DNA of 64,000 bases from Neiella marina (GTDB lineage: Bacteria > Pseudomonadota > Gammaproteobacteria > Enterobacterales > Neiellaceae), in assembly GCF_002165625.1 (NCBI RefSeq), contig NZ_NGNS01000010.1, positions 1-64,000 of the forward strand. The letters run 5' to 3'. Below, piece by piece: positions 46,748 through 56,137 of this stretch. A model generated the notes under the pieces. That model was not told where the DNA came from. It ran no database searches and saw only the letters and a list, made by a program, of their open reading frames with translations. A program made the translations under genes and the position numbers. Numbering within the stretch: position 1 is the stretch's first letter; every line of letters begins with the position of its first letter.

Positions 46748-47205
46748 TTCGTTGCTTGGTTTTGTTAGCAACGCTGATGATGGCAGCGTGTTCATCCTTT
46801 GATACCGCTTACGAAAAAGAAGTCGAATACGAATACATCGAACCCGAGTTTTATCCGGTTTTGACGGCGGTTGGCTATGCGCCAATCAGCGCTCAACAGG
46901 GGGCTGATTACAATGCCAAGTCACTCCGTGCGATGAAGGCATCAAAGCTCGAAGCTTATCGGGAGTTGGCCGAACAAGTCTATGGCCAACGCCTGCAAGG
47001 TAAAGCGACTGTCGCAGATATGGTGGTGGTGGACGACGGCGTTAAATCCAAGGTCGATGGCTTAATCCGCGGTGCTCGGGTGATCCGCAGTTACCCAGTA
47101 GGAGACAACTACGCGACGGAAATGGAATTGGATATGGAGCGTATCTACCACATCACTCGCTCGGTTAATAAACCGCGCCGTATTAAAGACGTTCATTACT
47201 ACTAG
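46744..47205 (+). CDS. flgP: Flagellar outer-membrane lipoprotein FlgP
   Basis: A 153-residue LPP20-like lipoprotein (lipobox MAACS). The family core is visible in LRAMKASKLEAYRELAEQVYG, followed by DGLIRGARVIRSYPVGDNYATEMELDM. FlgP stacks with FlgO in the basal-body outer ring. Translationally coupled to flgO by a 4-base overlap. A strong hairpin terminator follows 29 bases after the stop. Confidence 0.9.
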   Translation: MIRCLVLLATLMMAACSSFDTAYEKEVEYEYIEPEFYPVLTAVGYAPISAQQGADYNAKSLRAMKASKLEAYRELAEQVYGQRLQGKATVADMVVVDDGVKSKVDGLIRGARVIRSYPVGDNYATEMELDMERIYHITRSVNKPRRIKDVHYY

Positions 47206-47234
47206 CAGGCTCGCAAGTTCATGCTTAACAATCG

Positions 47235-47261
47235 AAAAAGCTGCCCTAGGGCAGCTTTTTT
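47235..47261. terminator. Bidirectional Rho-independent terminator
   Basis: A 12-bp stem, AAAAAGCTGCCC / GGGCAGCTTTTT, with a 2-base loop and a T run on each strand. It separates flgP (+) from the convergent lipoprotein gene (-), whose stop is at 47266. Confidence 0.9.
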
Positions 47262-47265
47262 GGTT

Positions 47266-48348
47266 TTAACCCGCAGGCAGGGTTAGCAGTGGTGCTTGTT
47301 GTGATTTCGGTGATGCTTGAATGTTGTACAGGTACATCATTAGGCCGAAATAGCGTTTACTCATGATGTCGTCGTCGCGAATGTAAAACCAGTGGTCCCG
47401 ATACGAGATAGCAAGGTAGGCATCGCTGGGGTAATCGACAGAGCTGTGAATGGTCATTGGCAAGGTGTTCGGATCGATATGGGTATTGACCACCGCTTGT
47501 TGGTGAGGCGCTGGGATCACGATTCCTCTGGACATGACTGACATGATCGGTAGCAAACCGCGAGTCTTCACTGTGATTTCCTGATCTGATCGTGATGTTT
47601 GCTTCGAGGTAATCAAGAAGTTGTTTTGACTCGGATCGAGCGACAATTGACTTTTCAGTTCGGCAATTGCAGCGGCGTGCTCTTCATCAGGGTTAGCCTC
47701 AAAGATCAGCTGCATTTGTTTGCTAGCGCCAATATTCCGAACTTCAAATGCCCCTTCATTACCCAATTTGATAATCAGTCGCAGCACATGCTGAAAGCGC
47801 TGATAGTCTTCCAAATCGGATTGGTATTGTTCATCTTGCTCGGCCGCGTTGTGACTTTTGGTAATGCCAAAGGACATGTTCTCAACGTCGTTGAGTTGTT
47901 GTAAACCGGCACTCATTAACACATCAACCGGCCAGCCTCCTTGGGCGATGGCAAAGACAAAATCGACCGGTATTGGGCGCATCATCCGCATCGCGAATTC
48001 ATGGCCACTAAGCGGTAAAAAGGTGATCGTTGGGCGTTCCGAGTATTGGCCGCCAACACCGGCATTAACGGAGCTGCCGGTAAAGCCGTTGTCGCTTAAG
48101 TAGCCAGCAGATGCGTTGCCGCCGTAGCTGTATTGGGTCAGTACTGAACTGACATCCAAAAACACCGGAATATCCATGTAACGGATCCGCACGACGTTAG
48201 ACAGCATCTGCTCTTTGGTGGCGTCGGAAATTGCGCTGATATAACTAATATTGTCACTCTGCAGACGGCTCGCACCGATTTGACTGCAGCCAGATAACAA
48301 CAAAACGGCACCAACAAATAGCGATGCCAACCGCATAATTTGAACCAT
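47266..48348 (-). CDS. Lipoprotein of unknown function
   Basis: A 360-residue predicted lipoprotein with lipobox LLSGC near residue 21. The start at 48348 has GGAG five bases upstream; an ATG four codons later is an alternative. The mature part begins with helical, polar sequence, then MDIPVFLDVSSVLTQY, glycine-rich stretches (YGGNASAGYLSDNGFTGSS) and a C-terminal region with SYRDHWFYIRDDD. I do not recognise a family with certainty; proteins of this kind are often found as orphan lipoproteins. No catalytic motif is visible. Confidence 0.7.
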   Translation of the reverse strand: MVQIMRLASLFVGAVLLLSGCSQIGASRLQSDNISYISAISDATKEQMLSNVVRIRYMDIPVFLDVSSVLTQYSYGGNASAGYLSDNGFTGSSVNAGVGGQYSERPTITFLPLSGHEFAMRMMRPIPVDFVFAIAQGGWPVDVLMSAGLQQLNDVENMSFGITKSHNAAEQDEQYQSDLEDYQRFQHVLRLIIKLGNEGAFEVRNIGASKQMQLIFEANPDEEHAAAIAELKSQLSLDPSQNNFLITSKQTSRSDQEITVKTRGLLPIMSVMSRGIVIPAPHQQAVVNTHIDPNTLPMTIHSSVDYPSDAYLAISYRDHWFYIRDDDIMSKRYFGLMMYLYNIQASPKSQQAPLLTLPAG

Positions 48349-48366
48349 CCTGGCTCCATGGTTGTT

Positions 48367-48784
48367 CTAATTTATTGAAGGGTAATGACAAATTAGTTCA
48401 TTGTCGGTGGGGTTGGCAAGCTTTGTCACGGTTGAATCAAGCGCATAGCTGCTACCGACCTGTGCCACCTTATAGCCAGCGGCGCTGAGCGCTTGGTACT
48501 CGCTTTGATTTAGATAGTGATACAGCACCAGTCGCCTTAGCACCTGAGGCTGATAACTAGTGGCCAAATCTACTAGGCCGGTGTGAGAAGGGTTAGCTTG
48601 TAATCGGCAGTCATGAAAAATCAATTCCGAGCCACTCAGTTGGTGAGCAATGATCTCAGGGATAGGGCGGGTGTCGGCGGTAAAGTAAAATCAATAGATT
48701 GCCGCCACTTTCGTCGGGTTGATAAACCGCTGCAGAGCAACCCAACTCTGGATCGAAGCCGCCACCGACGCCCAGAAAATGCAT
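48367..48784 (-). pseudogene. Decayed metallo-beta-lactamase-fold hydrolase gene (internal deletion/frameshift)
   Basis: Two parts of one gene lie in different frames. The 5' part starts with ATG at 48784 (MHFLGVGGGFDPELGCSAAV) and runs to about 48695. The 3' part continues from about 48688 with FTADTRPIPEIIAHQLSG and LIFHDCRLQANPSHTGLVDL to a stop at 48367. Both resemble the ends of MBL-fold proteins, but the central HxHxDH metal motif and roughly a hundred residues are absent, and the frame changes at the junction. The gene lies 25 bases after the GT2 stop in the same direction. Only the 3' part forms a clean open frame (85 codons from 48624). Confidence 0.7.
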
Positions 48785-48808
48785 TTGTCCCATTGCTGCT
48801 GCCCTAAC

Positions 48809-49708
48809 TCAATACTGCGATGCCACAGCAGCATCGTGTTGTGTGGCAACAAATTGCTGAAAGCTACCGCTAAAGCCATCTGATTGGGCTTGCTTGAATT
48901 GCAGATTGGTCGATCGTTTGCGTGTCAGCATATCGGCCACCAAATCGCGAAATGCCGGTTGCGCAAACCCCAAACCGTCATCGGCGAGTCGGCTTAGCGA
49001 GTGGCTATAACCACGCTCAGCGCGCTCCGAGGCATCTTTGCTATGGCAGATTGAGTCCTCTCGAACATAGTAGCGATGGAGGCTCTGACTCAATACCGGC
49101 ACATCGTGCTCGAGCTGCTCCATGAGGCGCAAATGAAAAAGGGTATCTTCGCCAAGCTCGATATCGCTTTGCCAGGGTAAGGTGATCAGCGAGCGGCGAA
49201 ATAGAAAGGTCATTGGTACATCGGTTTGGCAGTAATCGTTGGCATTTAGCCAATGAATACCGCCGTCAGCGGCGAACAAGGTGCGAAGTAACTCATCACT
49301 TCGGTGATCGACTACGCTGACATTGTCGGCAGCCATCCCGAACCGTTGTGCCAACGGCAACAGCTTTTTGAGTCGCTTGGGCATAAAGCTATCATCGGCA
49401 TCCAAAGTCGCTATCCATTCTCCTTCGGCGTGTTTGAGTGCCAATGAACGAGCGTGATTAACACCCGCTCCATATGCGTTGGTGGATAAAAAGCGTATGC
49501 GAGGATCACTAATGCCCTGTTGTGACAACACCGTTTGATAGTTGGTTTGATCATCGCTAATCAGCAGTAACTCCCAATTGTGATGAGTTTGGGCGATGAC
49601 GCTTCGTACCGCTCGGGCGATGTAGGGTTCTGCGTTAAATGCAGGGGTGATAATGGAAATTAAATCGGGCGTCTGAATCATGACAATACCGTAAACTGGT
49701 TTCGACAT
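48809..49708 (-). CDS. Glycosyltransferase family 2 (GT-A fold)
   Basis: A 299-residue glycosyltransferase. The GT2 core is clear: ISIITPAFNAEPYIARAVRS, a nucleotide-binding ISDDQTN, and the metal-binding DXD-like WIATLDADDSFMP. A likely catalytic-base region follows at IELGEDTLFHLRL. It is not near the Wzx/Wzy locus and probably modifies another surface glycan. The start is uncertain: ATG at 49708 or at 49681 (MIQTPDLISIIT), the second fitting the family better. The decayed MBL gene follows directly. Confidence 0.85.
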   Translation of the reverse strand: MSKPVYGIVMIQTPDLISIITPAFNAEPYIARAVRSVIAQTHHNWELLLISDDQTNYQTVLSQQGISDPRIRFLSTNAYGAGVNHARSLALKHAEGEWIATLDADDSFMPKRLKKLLPLAQRFGMAADNVSVVDHRSDELLRTLFAADGGIHWLNANDYCQTDVPMTFLFRRSLITLPWQSDIELGEDTLFHLRLMEQLEHDVPVLSQSLHRYYVREDSICHSKDASERAERGYSHSLSRLADDGLGFAQPAFRDLVADMLTRKRSTNLQFKQAQSDGFSGSFQQFVATQHDAAVASQY

Positions 49709-49784
49709 TGTCAGGCTAGACGCCCAATTTTACAGTCACATGACGGTTGATACCGCGGCGACGATTGAATTGAAAGCTGTGACC

Positions 49785-50789
49785 TTAGTCAGCTTTCGAC
49801 GCTGGTGGGCAAAGCGATTGCCGCTCGATCAGCTTTGGTTGCAAAATGTGGCCGACTGATTCACTGCGCTGACCCGCCATCGCTAAAGCCATGTGACCAG
49901 CGCGCTCGCCCATTTCTTCAACTGGGAAGAACACACTGCTGAGTGATGGATTGAGGTAACGCGCGAAGGTGACATCATCGAATCCGACCATACATGTGCC
50001 GTGCAGCAAGCCATTTTGGTTAAGGATGTCGCGCGCACCAATGGCAATTAAATCATTGCCGCAGAACATCGCGGAGAACTCTCGTTTGAGATTCAACAGC
50101 TTTTGACACATTCGGCGGCCGCCGTCTTCGTTATAGTCGTCATCGAAGACCAGCTCTTGCCGAAATGGCACGCCAAACTCTGCCAATGCGCGTTGATACC
50201 CTTCGAGCCGTTCAACACTATCGTGATGGGTAAAGTGCCCGGCCAGAAAAGCAATGCGGTTGTGGCCTAACTCAAGCATGCGCTTAGTGGCCAAGTAGCC
50301 GCCTTGCTCATTATCGAGGTAGATACAGTTGTCTTCAAAGCCCTGGATATGACGATTGAGCAGGACGATAGGAGTGCCGTTGCGGTGAAGTTCGACAATT
50401 TCTTCTTCGGGAAAACCAAACACCGTCAGAATCAAAGCGTCGACCGGCCGGTTGGTCATGAACTCGATTGCTTCTCGCTCGCGATCTGCTTGGCCGTGGC
50501 CGTTGGTCACCACGAGCTGAAAGCCTGCGTCACGAATAACGCGCTCGGCGCTTTTCATGATCGGGCCAAAGAAGGGGCCTGATAAATCACTGACCACCAT
50601 ACCGATGGTACGCGAACGATTGGTTGCTAATGCTTGTGCCAGAGCGCTTGGTTTGTAACCAAGATCGTTCATGGCCTGTTTTACTTTATCGCGTGCTACC
50701 TGAGAAACACGCTCGTTGCCGTTAAGTACCCGCGAAACAGTGGCTTTTGAAACACCCGCGAGCTTGGCAACGTCCTTGATGGTCGCCAT
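49785..50789 (-). CDS. LacI/GalR family transcriptional regulator
   Basis: A 334-residue regulator. The helix-turn-helix and hinge (residues 3-57) include TIKDVAKLAGVSKATVSRVL and the minor-groove hinge helix SALAQALATN. The C-terminal periplasmic-binding-like sugar domain starts at RTIGMVVSDLSGPFF and resembles GalR/GalS. It would bind an operator palindrome and release on binding a sugar. The adjacent genes are not obvious carbohydrate genes apart from the GT2 enzyme, so the regulon is unclear. A short spacer (184 bases) separates it from the attH-like gene. Confidence 0.92.
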   Translation of the reverse strand: MATIKDVAKLAGVSKATVSRVLNGNERVSQVARDKVKQAMNDLGYKPSALAQALATNRSRTIGMVVSDLSGPFFGPIMKSAERVIRDAGFQLVVTNGHGQADREREAIEFMTNRPVDALILTVFGFPEEEIVELHRNGTPIVLLNRHIQGFEDNCIYLDNEQGGYLATKRMLELGHNRIAFLAGHFTHHDSVERLEGYQRALAEFGVPFRQELVFDDDYNEDGGRRMCQKLLNLKREFSAMFCGNDLIAIGARDILNQNGLLHGTCMVGFDDVTFARYLNPSLSSVFFPVEEMGERAGHMALAMAGQRSESVGHILQPKLIERQSLCPPASKAD

Positions 50790-50973
50790 ATAGTTATATT
50801 CCGTATATATAGCACCGGACCCACCAACGAGTAGTGTGTCTGGATGCGCCTTATTATTTTATTATTGTGCGCCGCCATTATTCAGTACATATCGTTACTG
50901 AGCAACACGGCGAGCTTCAAGTCATGAAGCGGCTCAACAATCATTGCTGTCGAGCTCATGTTATGACCACAGT

Positions 50974-52086
50974 TTAGTCGATCTGTTGCAGCGGATAGCC
51001 GGTCATTTCCATATAGCCAATGCCCGAATGGCTGCCGCTAATATCCACAGGTCCTTCCCAGTAAGGGTAGTCCAGGTCCATCCATTGGTTGGCCTGCTTC
51101 GCGGCTGCTTCAATTGCCAACTTATCGCCATAGTGGACTAACCAGCGCTGCGGCACGTCGCGATTAGCAACTTCGGCGGTGGCTAGTGGTCGCAGTTCGA
51201 AATCTCGGGTCAGTAGCCGTCGATTGCCTTTTGCGTCGAACCAGCTTAACCATTTCACTGTGTCGGCAGAATCTAGCTGTTGGCCTCTGAGTTGATAGAC
51301 CATGATCTTATCGCCATCATCAAGGTGCAGCGCTAGCCAATCCCAACCTTGTTGCGATGGCAGCAGAAACTGGCTTGACCATTCTCGATCCAGCCAAGCT
51401 TGCCCTGTTACGGCGATCGATTCGCCATCAATATTGAGCTGACCACTGACCTGTAAATAGGGGTGACTGTAGTAATAAGAGCCCGAGCCTTGGGTGTTTT
51501 TCACGCTAAAACCTTGCTCGCCTTGCAATACCAGTGGTTTGTCACTGTCGAGGGTCAGGTCAAAGCTGAACGCTTCATCTGCTGCAGTCATAGCTAACGG
51601 CAACCAAGACTCATGATTAGCGCTGCGTAATTGCCAGTGATCCAGCCAAGCGTTAAACGGCGGGTTGGTCACCCCAGCTTGGCCTGTGCCTGCTCGCGCG
51701 TATTTCTGCATCGCATGATGGCCGCCGGGCCATGATAAAGCTGCGTGGGCCATGTACACCTGGCGTTTGTCCCCAAGTGACTTAGGCCCATCCAGGCCGG
51801 AGCGAAATAAGGTCCATTGCACGCCGTACCAATTGCCTTGTTGGTCTGCAAGATTGGCAGTGACGTACCACCATTCCATTCGAAAATCGGGGTGCGCTCC
51901 GTGATCTTGCGGAAACCGAAGTGGCCGATTGGCATTGGCTTGTTGATAGTCGCCAAATTGACCGGCAAGCAACTGCTGATAATTATCATCGCTGCTCTCA
52001 GGTGCTGGCCCATTGCTTGGTACGGGCTGGCACGCGATCAGCAACTGGATCAGCGCAATGAGCGTAATTAAGAGTTGGATTTTCAC
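50974..52086 (-). CDS. AttH/CrtC-like lipocalin-fold lipoprotein
   Basis: A 370-residue lipoprotein (lipobox LLIACQ, Cys 19). The family hallmark is the N-terminal FPQDHGAHPDFRMEWWYVTA, followed by GVQWTLFR and the C-terminal AWLDREWSSQFL. These define the CrtC/AttH group (carotenoid 1,2-hydratase-like or AttH). No carotenoid genes are present, so the AttH role is more likely: the lipid or lipoprotein partner of the ABC system encoded with it. It overlaps the permease stop by ATGA, so the three genes form one operon in the order ATPase, permease, lipoprotein. Confidence 0.87.
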   Translation of the reverse strand: MKIQLLITLIALIQLLIACQPVPSNGPAPESSDDNYQQLLAGQFGDYQQANANRPLRFPQDHGAHPDFRMEWWYVTANLADQQGNWYGVQWTLFRSGLDGPKSLGDKRQVYMAHAALSWPGGHHAMQKYARAGTGQAGVTNPPFNAWLDHWQLRSANHESWLPLAMTAADEAFSFDLTLDSDKPLVLQGEQGFSVKNTQGSGSYYYSHPYLQVSGQLNIDGESIAVTGQAWLDREWSSQFLLPSQQGWDWLALHLDDGDKIMVYQLRGQQLDSADTVKWLSWFDAKGNRRLLTRDFELRPLATAEVANRDVPQRWLVHYGDKLAIEAAAKQANQWMDLDYPYWEGPVDISGSHSGIGYMEMTGYPLQQID

Positions 52087-54596
52087 TCATCCACCTCCTT
52101 GAGTAAGCTGGCAATGCTAACCCGATGAAGTCGCCAACTCGGCCACAGTGTGGCAATTACCACGCACACTAAAGCCAGCAACGCCAAGATTGGGTAATGC
52201 TGCCAAACCAACTCTGTGCTGAAGCTCCAGCCAAATGCCAGTGGTGTTACTAAGCTGGCAAGGACCCAAGCTAACAGCGTGCCAAATGGCCAGACAATGC
52301 TCATGCTGAGTAACGCTAATAGTGACCATTGCGAGAGGATCATGATCAGTCGCTGGCGCTGACTAACCCCCATAGCGGCAAGCTGTGCTTGCTGCCGGAC
52401 TCTGTGATGGTGGATGGCGCTGGTGGCGCAAAAAATACCAATGCCGGCGACTAATAGGGTTAAACCATTGAGGGCCTCGGTGACGGTAAAGGTTTGGTCG
52501 AACACTGCCATCGCTATTTTCTTGATTTGTTGTTGGTCGATTATTTGTTCTGGCTTAATCAAACCGCTGTCGGACATCGCGGTGATTAATTTTGGCCAAT
52601 CAAAGTCGTTGCCGTCACTGGTTAGCAATGCCGTGCTCTGACCAATATGCTGTGGCCAGCACTGGCGCAACAGTGATTCATCAAGCAACCACTGACTTCG
52701 AGGGTTACCATAGTCATGGTAAATGCCCAAAACAGTAACTTCAGGGGCACTGTCGCAGAGCCAAACCGTTTGGCCGATATCAGCACCATCGAGTCGGTGA
52801 TGACGCTCAGAGATATAGATGCCTTGCCCTTGGGCGAACAACTGCTGGGCATTGGTTACTTGGTCAATCAGATGAATGCTGTTTCTAAAGGGGGCCATCG
52901 GGGGGAGCGAAGCGATTTCGATATGGCGCTGCTGTGAGTGTTGGATAGTATGACGCTCGGCAATTTCAATTGTTGGCGCGTGTTGGCTAAGCCAATCGCC
53001 CAGCTGACGCTGACCATCGGCCAAATTCAAATACACCGGAGCCGCTAGACGCTGCTCGAGCCAGTCGAGCGTTGCCGCTCGAAAACTGCCAATCATGGTG
53101 TTTAGGCCGGAGTTAGCAACGAGTGCAAGAGTCATGGCCATTAACGATATTGCCGCCGGCCCAAGCAGCCAGCGACTATCGGCAATCAGCCATTGCAATA
53201 ACGGTTTATTGCTTGGCACTAGTCGTTGCGCTAACTGCAAGCACATTCGCAGGGCGGCAGGAAGGGCCAACGCTCCGCCAAGCAGGACCAACGCCAGACA
53301 AGCGAGACCATGCCAAAGATTGCTGGCCCAGTAACTGATAGCCAATGCCAGCAGCAAACAAGTGGTGGCTATCACCAGTAGTTGTCGATCGCGGATGCTA
53401 GCCTGGTGTTGCGCCGTCTGCTGCCGGTAGCGATTAAGTAACGGCTGCCGGACAACTTGGCGCATTGGCACGATGGCGGCCAGTAAGGCAGCAATAATTG
53501 TCATCAACAATGGCAACAGCGGAAGATCGGCGATGACTTTGTTGGGGTAGCTGATATAGATGCCGTAAAGCTGGGCCAAGGTTTGCCCTAAACCGGGTAG
53601 CAATAACGTCGCCAGCCAAGCGCCCAACCAATAGCCAACGGCACTACCGAGTATCACAAACACTATCAGCTCGATCGACAATGCTTGGTAAAGCTGGCGT
53701 TGACTGGCGCCACTTAAGCGCAAGCGACGCAGCAAAGGTTGCCGGTCGGTATAGCTAAATTGAATGGCATTGAAGGCCAAAAACACGCCAACGACAAAGC
53801 TCAGCAATCCCATTGCGGCCAAATTTAAATGCAGGCTTTCGGCTAGTGCTGCTTGTGACAATGGCTCGGTAGCCGGGCGGAAGACTAAGTCCGGCGGTAG
53901 CTGTTGTTGCAGTGCTTGCAAACGCTGATCGGACATGGCGAATACCCAAACCGATGACAACATACCCTGGCGATTGCTGATGTCTTGCAGTGCCTGCAGG
54001 TCCATCAATGCTTGGTGCCCTATACCCGAGTTGTCTGGCGCTGCGATCAGCGCAGGTAGCGTCTCGGACGGATTAGCAAGCTCAATGGATTGGTCAGCCG
54101 CCACCGCCAGTTGCTTCATTCGCGTCGATGACATCATCAAACGATATGGCGGCAGGAGGAAATCTTCCAGAGTCAGTTGCGATAGCGTCTGTTGCTCTAA
54201 TTGTGATGATGGCAACGGTGCAGCTTGGAGTGATAGCCAGTCGATTGCCATGACTGCTATGACGCCGTGTTGTGCGGTCTGAAAGTTATGGTGAAGCACT
54301 GGCATCAGCTGGTCGAAGCCTTGTCTTCTGAGCGCCACATAGCTGGCCATTGGAAATTGCCGCTGACCTTGGGCGCCGATTAGATAACCGATTGGATTTT
54401 GCTCGAATAGTTGCGTGCCCTTGGAGTAACTCGCTTGGGCCTGAGCATTGATCAACTGAGTTGCGACCAGTAACACGGTGGCAATGACGATACCGGTGAA
54501 CAGAAACAATGCTTGTAGCGGATGACGGCGGTAATGACCGGCTAAGGCATGACTGACGACAAGCCGGGAGGCGATGGAGTTGGGCCAGCCGGTCAT
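52083..54596 (-). CDS. FtsX-like ABC permease (AttFG-type, fused)
   Basis: An 837-residue permease, about twice the size of a single FtsX/LolE unit. One transmembrane helix (about residues 28-50) is followed by a large periplasmic domain, then a three-helix FtsX core (about 260-380). A second helix cluster and periplasmic domain lead to a final FtsX core at the C-terminus (about 715-830). This fits a fusion of the two permeases of AttEFGH-like systems. Such permeases drive lipoprotein or lipid extraction, or mechanotransmission, rather than classical transport. It overlaps the ATPase gene by 4 bases. Confidence 0.88.
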   Translation of the reverse strand: MTGWPNSIASRLVVSHALAGHYRRHPLQALFLFTGIVIATVLLVATQLINAQAQASYSKGTQLFEQNPIGYLIGAQGQRQFPMASYVALRRQGFDQLMPVLHHNFQTAQHGVIAVMAIDWLSLQAAPLPSSQLEQQTLSQLTLEDFLLPPYRLMMSSTRMKQLAVAADQSIELANPSETLPALIAAPDNSGIGHQALMDLQALQDISNRQGMLSSVWVFAMSDQRLQALQQQLPPDLVFRPATEPLSQAALAESLHLNLAAMGLLSFVVGVFLAFNAIQFSYTDRQPLLRRLRLSGASQRQLYQALSIELIVFVILGSAVGYWLGAWLATLLLPGLGQTLAQLYGIYISYPNKVIADLPLLPLLMTIIAALLAAIVPMRQVVRQPLLNRYRQQTAQHQASIRDRQLLVIATTCLLLALAISYWASNLWHGLACLALVLLGGALALPAALRMCLQLAQRLVPSNKPLLQWLIADSRWLLGPAAISLMAMTLALVANSGLNTMIGSFRAATLDWLEQRLAAPVYLNLADGQRQLGDWLSQHAPTIEIAERHTIQHSQQRHIEIASLPPMAPFRNSIHLIDQVTNAQQLFAQGQGIYISERHHRLDGADIGQTVWLCDSAPEVTVLGIYHDYGNPRSQWLLDESLLRQCWPQHIGQSTALLTSDGNDFDWPKLITAMSDSGLIKPEQIIDQQQIKKIAMAVFDQTFTVTEALNGLTLLVAGIGIFCATSAIHHHRVRQQAQLAAMGVSQRQRLIMILSQWSLLALLSMSIVWPFGTLLAWVLASLVTPLAFGWSFSTELVWQHYPILALLALVCVVIATLWPSWRLHRVSIASLLKEVDE

Positions 54597-55273
54597 GCTG
54601 TTGCAGCCGCTATTAATTGGCTTTGCTGGAGCTTTAACACTGAGTCAGCGTAGTCTGCCATGGCAGCGCTGTGGGTGACCATCAGCAAACTGCTATTGGC
54701 TTCTTGTACCAAATGGATAAGCAGTGCCATGACCGAATGACTCAAACTGTCATTGAGGTTTCCTGTTGGTTCATCGGCAAATACGATGCAGGGTTTGTGG
54801 GCAATCGCTCTTGCGATAGCAACTCGTTGTTGCTGACCGCCGGATAGCTGTTCAGGCAACCGGTGCTTGAGTTCCTCGATGGATAGCTCGGCCATTAAAT
54901 GATTGAGCCACTGTTGATCAACAGCTCGTTTGCTCAGGCGGCTTTGAAACAAGATATTGTCGACCACAGTGAGTCCCGGCAAGAGATTGAACTGCTGGAA
55001 CACAAAACCGATTTTTTCTCGGCGCAGTGCAGATAATCGCTTGTCAGCTAGCTGGTACAGTAGTTCTCCTGTCAGTTTCACTTGGCCCATCTGTGGCCGC
55101 TCAAGACCTGCAGCTATTTGCAATAAGGTACTTTTGCCGCTGCCGCTATTGCCCATCAAGGCGAGGCTTTCGCCCTGATGCAAGGTGAGCGAAATGTTGT
55201 TGAGCACTCGCTGCCCAGGCTCTGTTGCTCCTGACGACTCAAACCAATGACTAATAGTTTCTAATTCGAGCAC
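54593..55273 (-). CDS. LolD/MacB-type ABC ATPase (AttE-like)
   Basis: A 226-residue ATP-binding subunit. Walker A is GNSGSGKST, the Q-loop lies in GFVFQQFNLLPGLT, the signature is LSGGQQQRVAIARA, Walker B is IVFADEPTGNLN, and the switch His lies in MVTHSAAM. The length and the EPTGNLN form mark it as the LolD/MacB/FtsE subgroup, which partners FtsX-type permeases. It is first gene of the three-gene operon with the permease and AttH-like lipoprotein. Confidence 0.93.
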   Translation of the reverse strand: MLELETISHWFESSGATEPGQRVLNNISLTLHQGESLALMGNSGSGKSTLLQIAAGLERPQMGQVKLTGELLYQLADKRLSALRREKIGFVFQQFNLLPGLTVVDNILFQSRLSKRAVDQQWLNHLMAELSIEELKHRLPEQLSGGQQQRVAIARAIAHKPCIVFADEPTGNLNDSLSHSVMALLIHLVQEANSSLLMVTHSAAMADYADSVLKLQQSQLIAAATA

Positions 55274-55480
55274 TTGAGCTCCTTGGCTTGCTGACCGAAA
55301 GCGGTTTTTTGCTGATTGTTCTAATCTAAGGCATGACTATGAAAAATACAGGTTTTCGTGCCGGTGAATAGTAACAATTCACTACCGGCCATCGTCCGGG
55401 GTTGCAATTCGTTGTCGCTGCCCTGACAATCGCCGCGGGTGATATCTTGCCCTAATACCTGTCGTTACGAGTGGAGCTTC

Positions 55481-56122
55481 ATGTTGGATTTATCAGATCT
55501 GCGCCGAGAATATACTCAAGGTGGATTGCGCCGCGAGCAATTGCCAGCCAGCCCATTTGAGTTGTTTGAAAAATGGTTGCGACAAGCGGTCGATGCCAAA
55601 TTATCTGACCCGACCGCAATGAGTATTGCCACTGTTGATGAAGGTGGTCAGCCGTTCCAGCGTATTGTTTTACTGAAACAATCCGATCCGTCCGGCTTCG
55701 TGTTTTTTACTAACTTGGGCAGTCGCAAAGCGCAGCATATTAAAGGCAATAACCAAGTGAGTGCGCTATTTCCGTGGCATCCGCTAGAACGTCAAGTTCA
55801 TATCACCGGGCAAGCTCAACCGCTGTCTCACGGCGAAGTGCTGCGCTACTTTATGTCTCGACCAAAAGAATCGCAAATTGCTGCCTGGGCATCAAAGCAA
55901 AGTGCCCGACTCAGCGCCCGACAGCTGCTCGAAGCAAAGTACATGGAACTGAAAAAGAAGTTTTCCGATGGTGAAGTGCCGTTGCCGACATTTTGGGGTG
56001 GCTTCCGAATCGTGCCGTCGAGCATTGAGTTTTGGCAAGGGGGCGAGCATCGCTTGCATGATCGCTTCTTGTATCAGCGCCAAACTCAGGATGATTGGAC
56101 CATTGAGCGCTTAGCGCCATAA
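55481..56122 (+). CDS. pdxH: Pyridoxamine 5'-phosphate oxidase
   Basis: A 213-residue FMN enzyme that oxidises pyridoxine or pyridoxamine 5'-phosphate to PLP, the last step of B6 synthesis. Length and motifs match E. coli Pdx[21 protein letters not shown] at the start, the FMN-binding RIVLLK and [13 protein letters not shown], and the C-terminal [16 protein letters not shown] with WTIERLAP. The ATG at 55481 is chosen from homology, with GGAG seven bases upstream. SprT follows after 15 bases in the same direction. Confidence 0.96.
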   Translation: MLDLSDLRREYTQGGLRREQLPASPFELFEKWLRQAVDAKLSDPTAMSIATVDEGGQPFQRIVLLKQSDPSGFVFFTNLGSRKAQHIKGNNQVSALFPWHPLERQVHITGQAQPLSHGEVLRYFMSRPKESQIAAWASKQSARLSARQLLEAKYMELKKKFSDGEVPLPTFWGGFRIVPSSIEFWQGGEHRLHDRFLYQRQTQDDWTIERLAP

Positions 56123-56137
56123 GTTGTTGATGGAACC

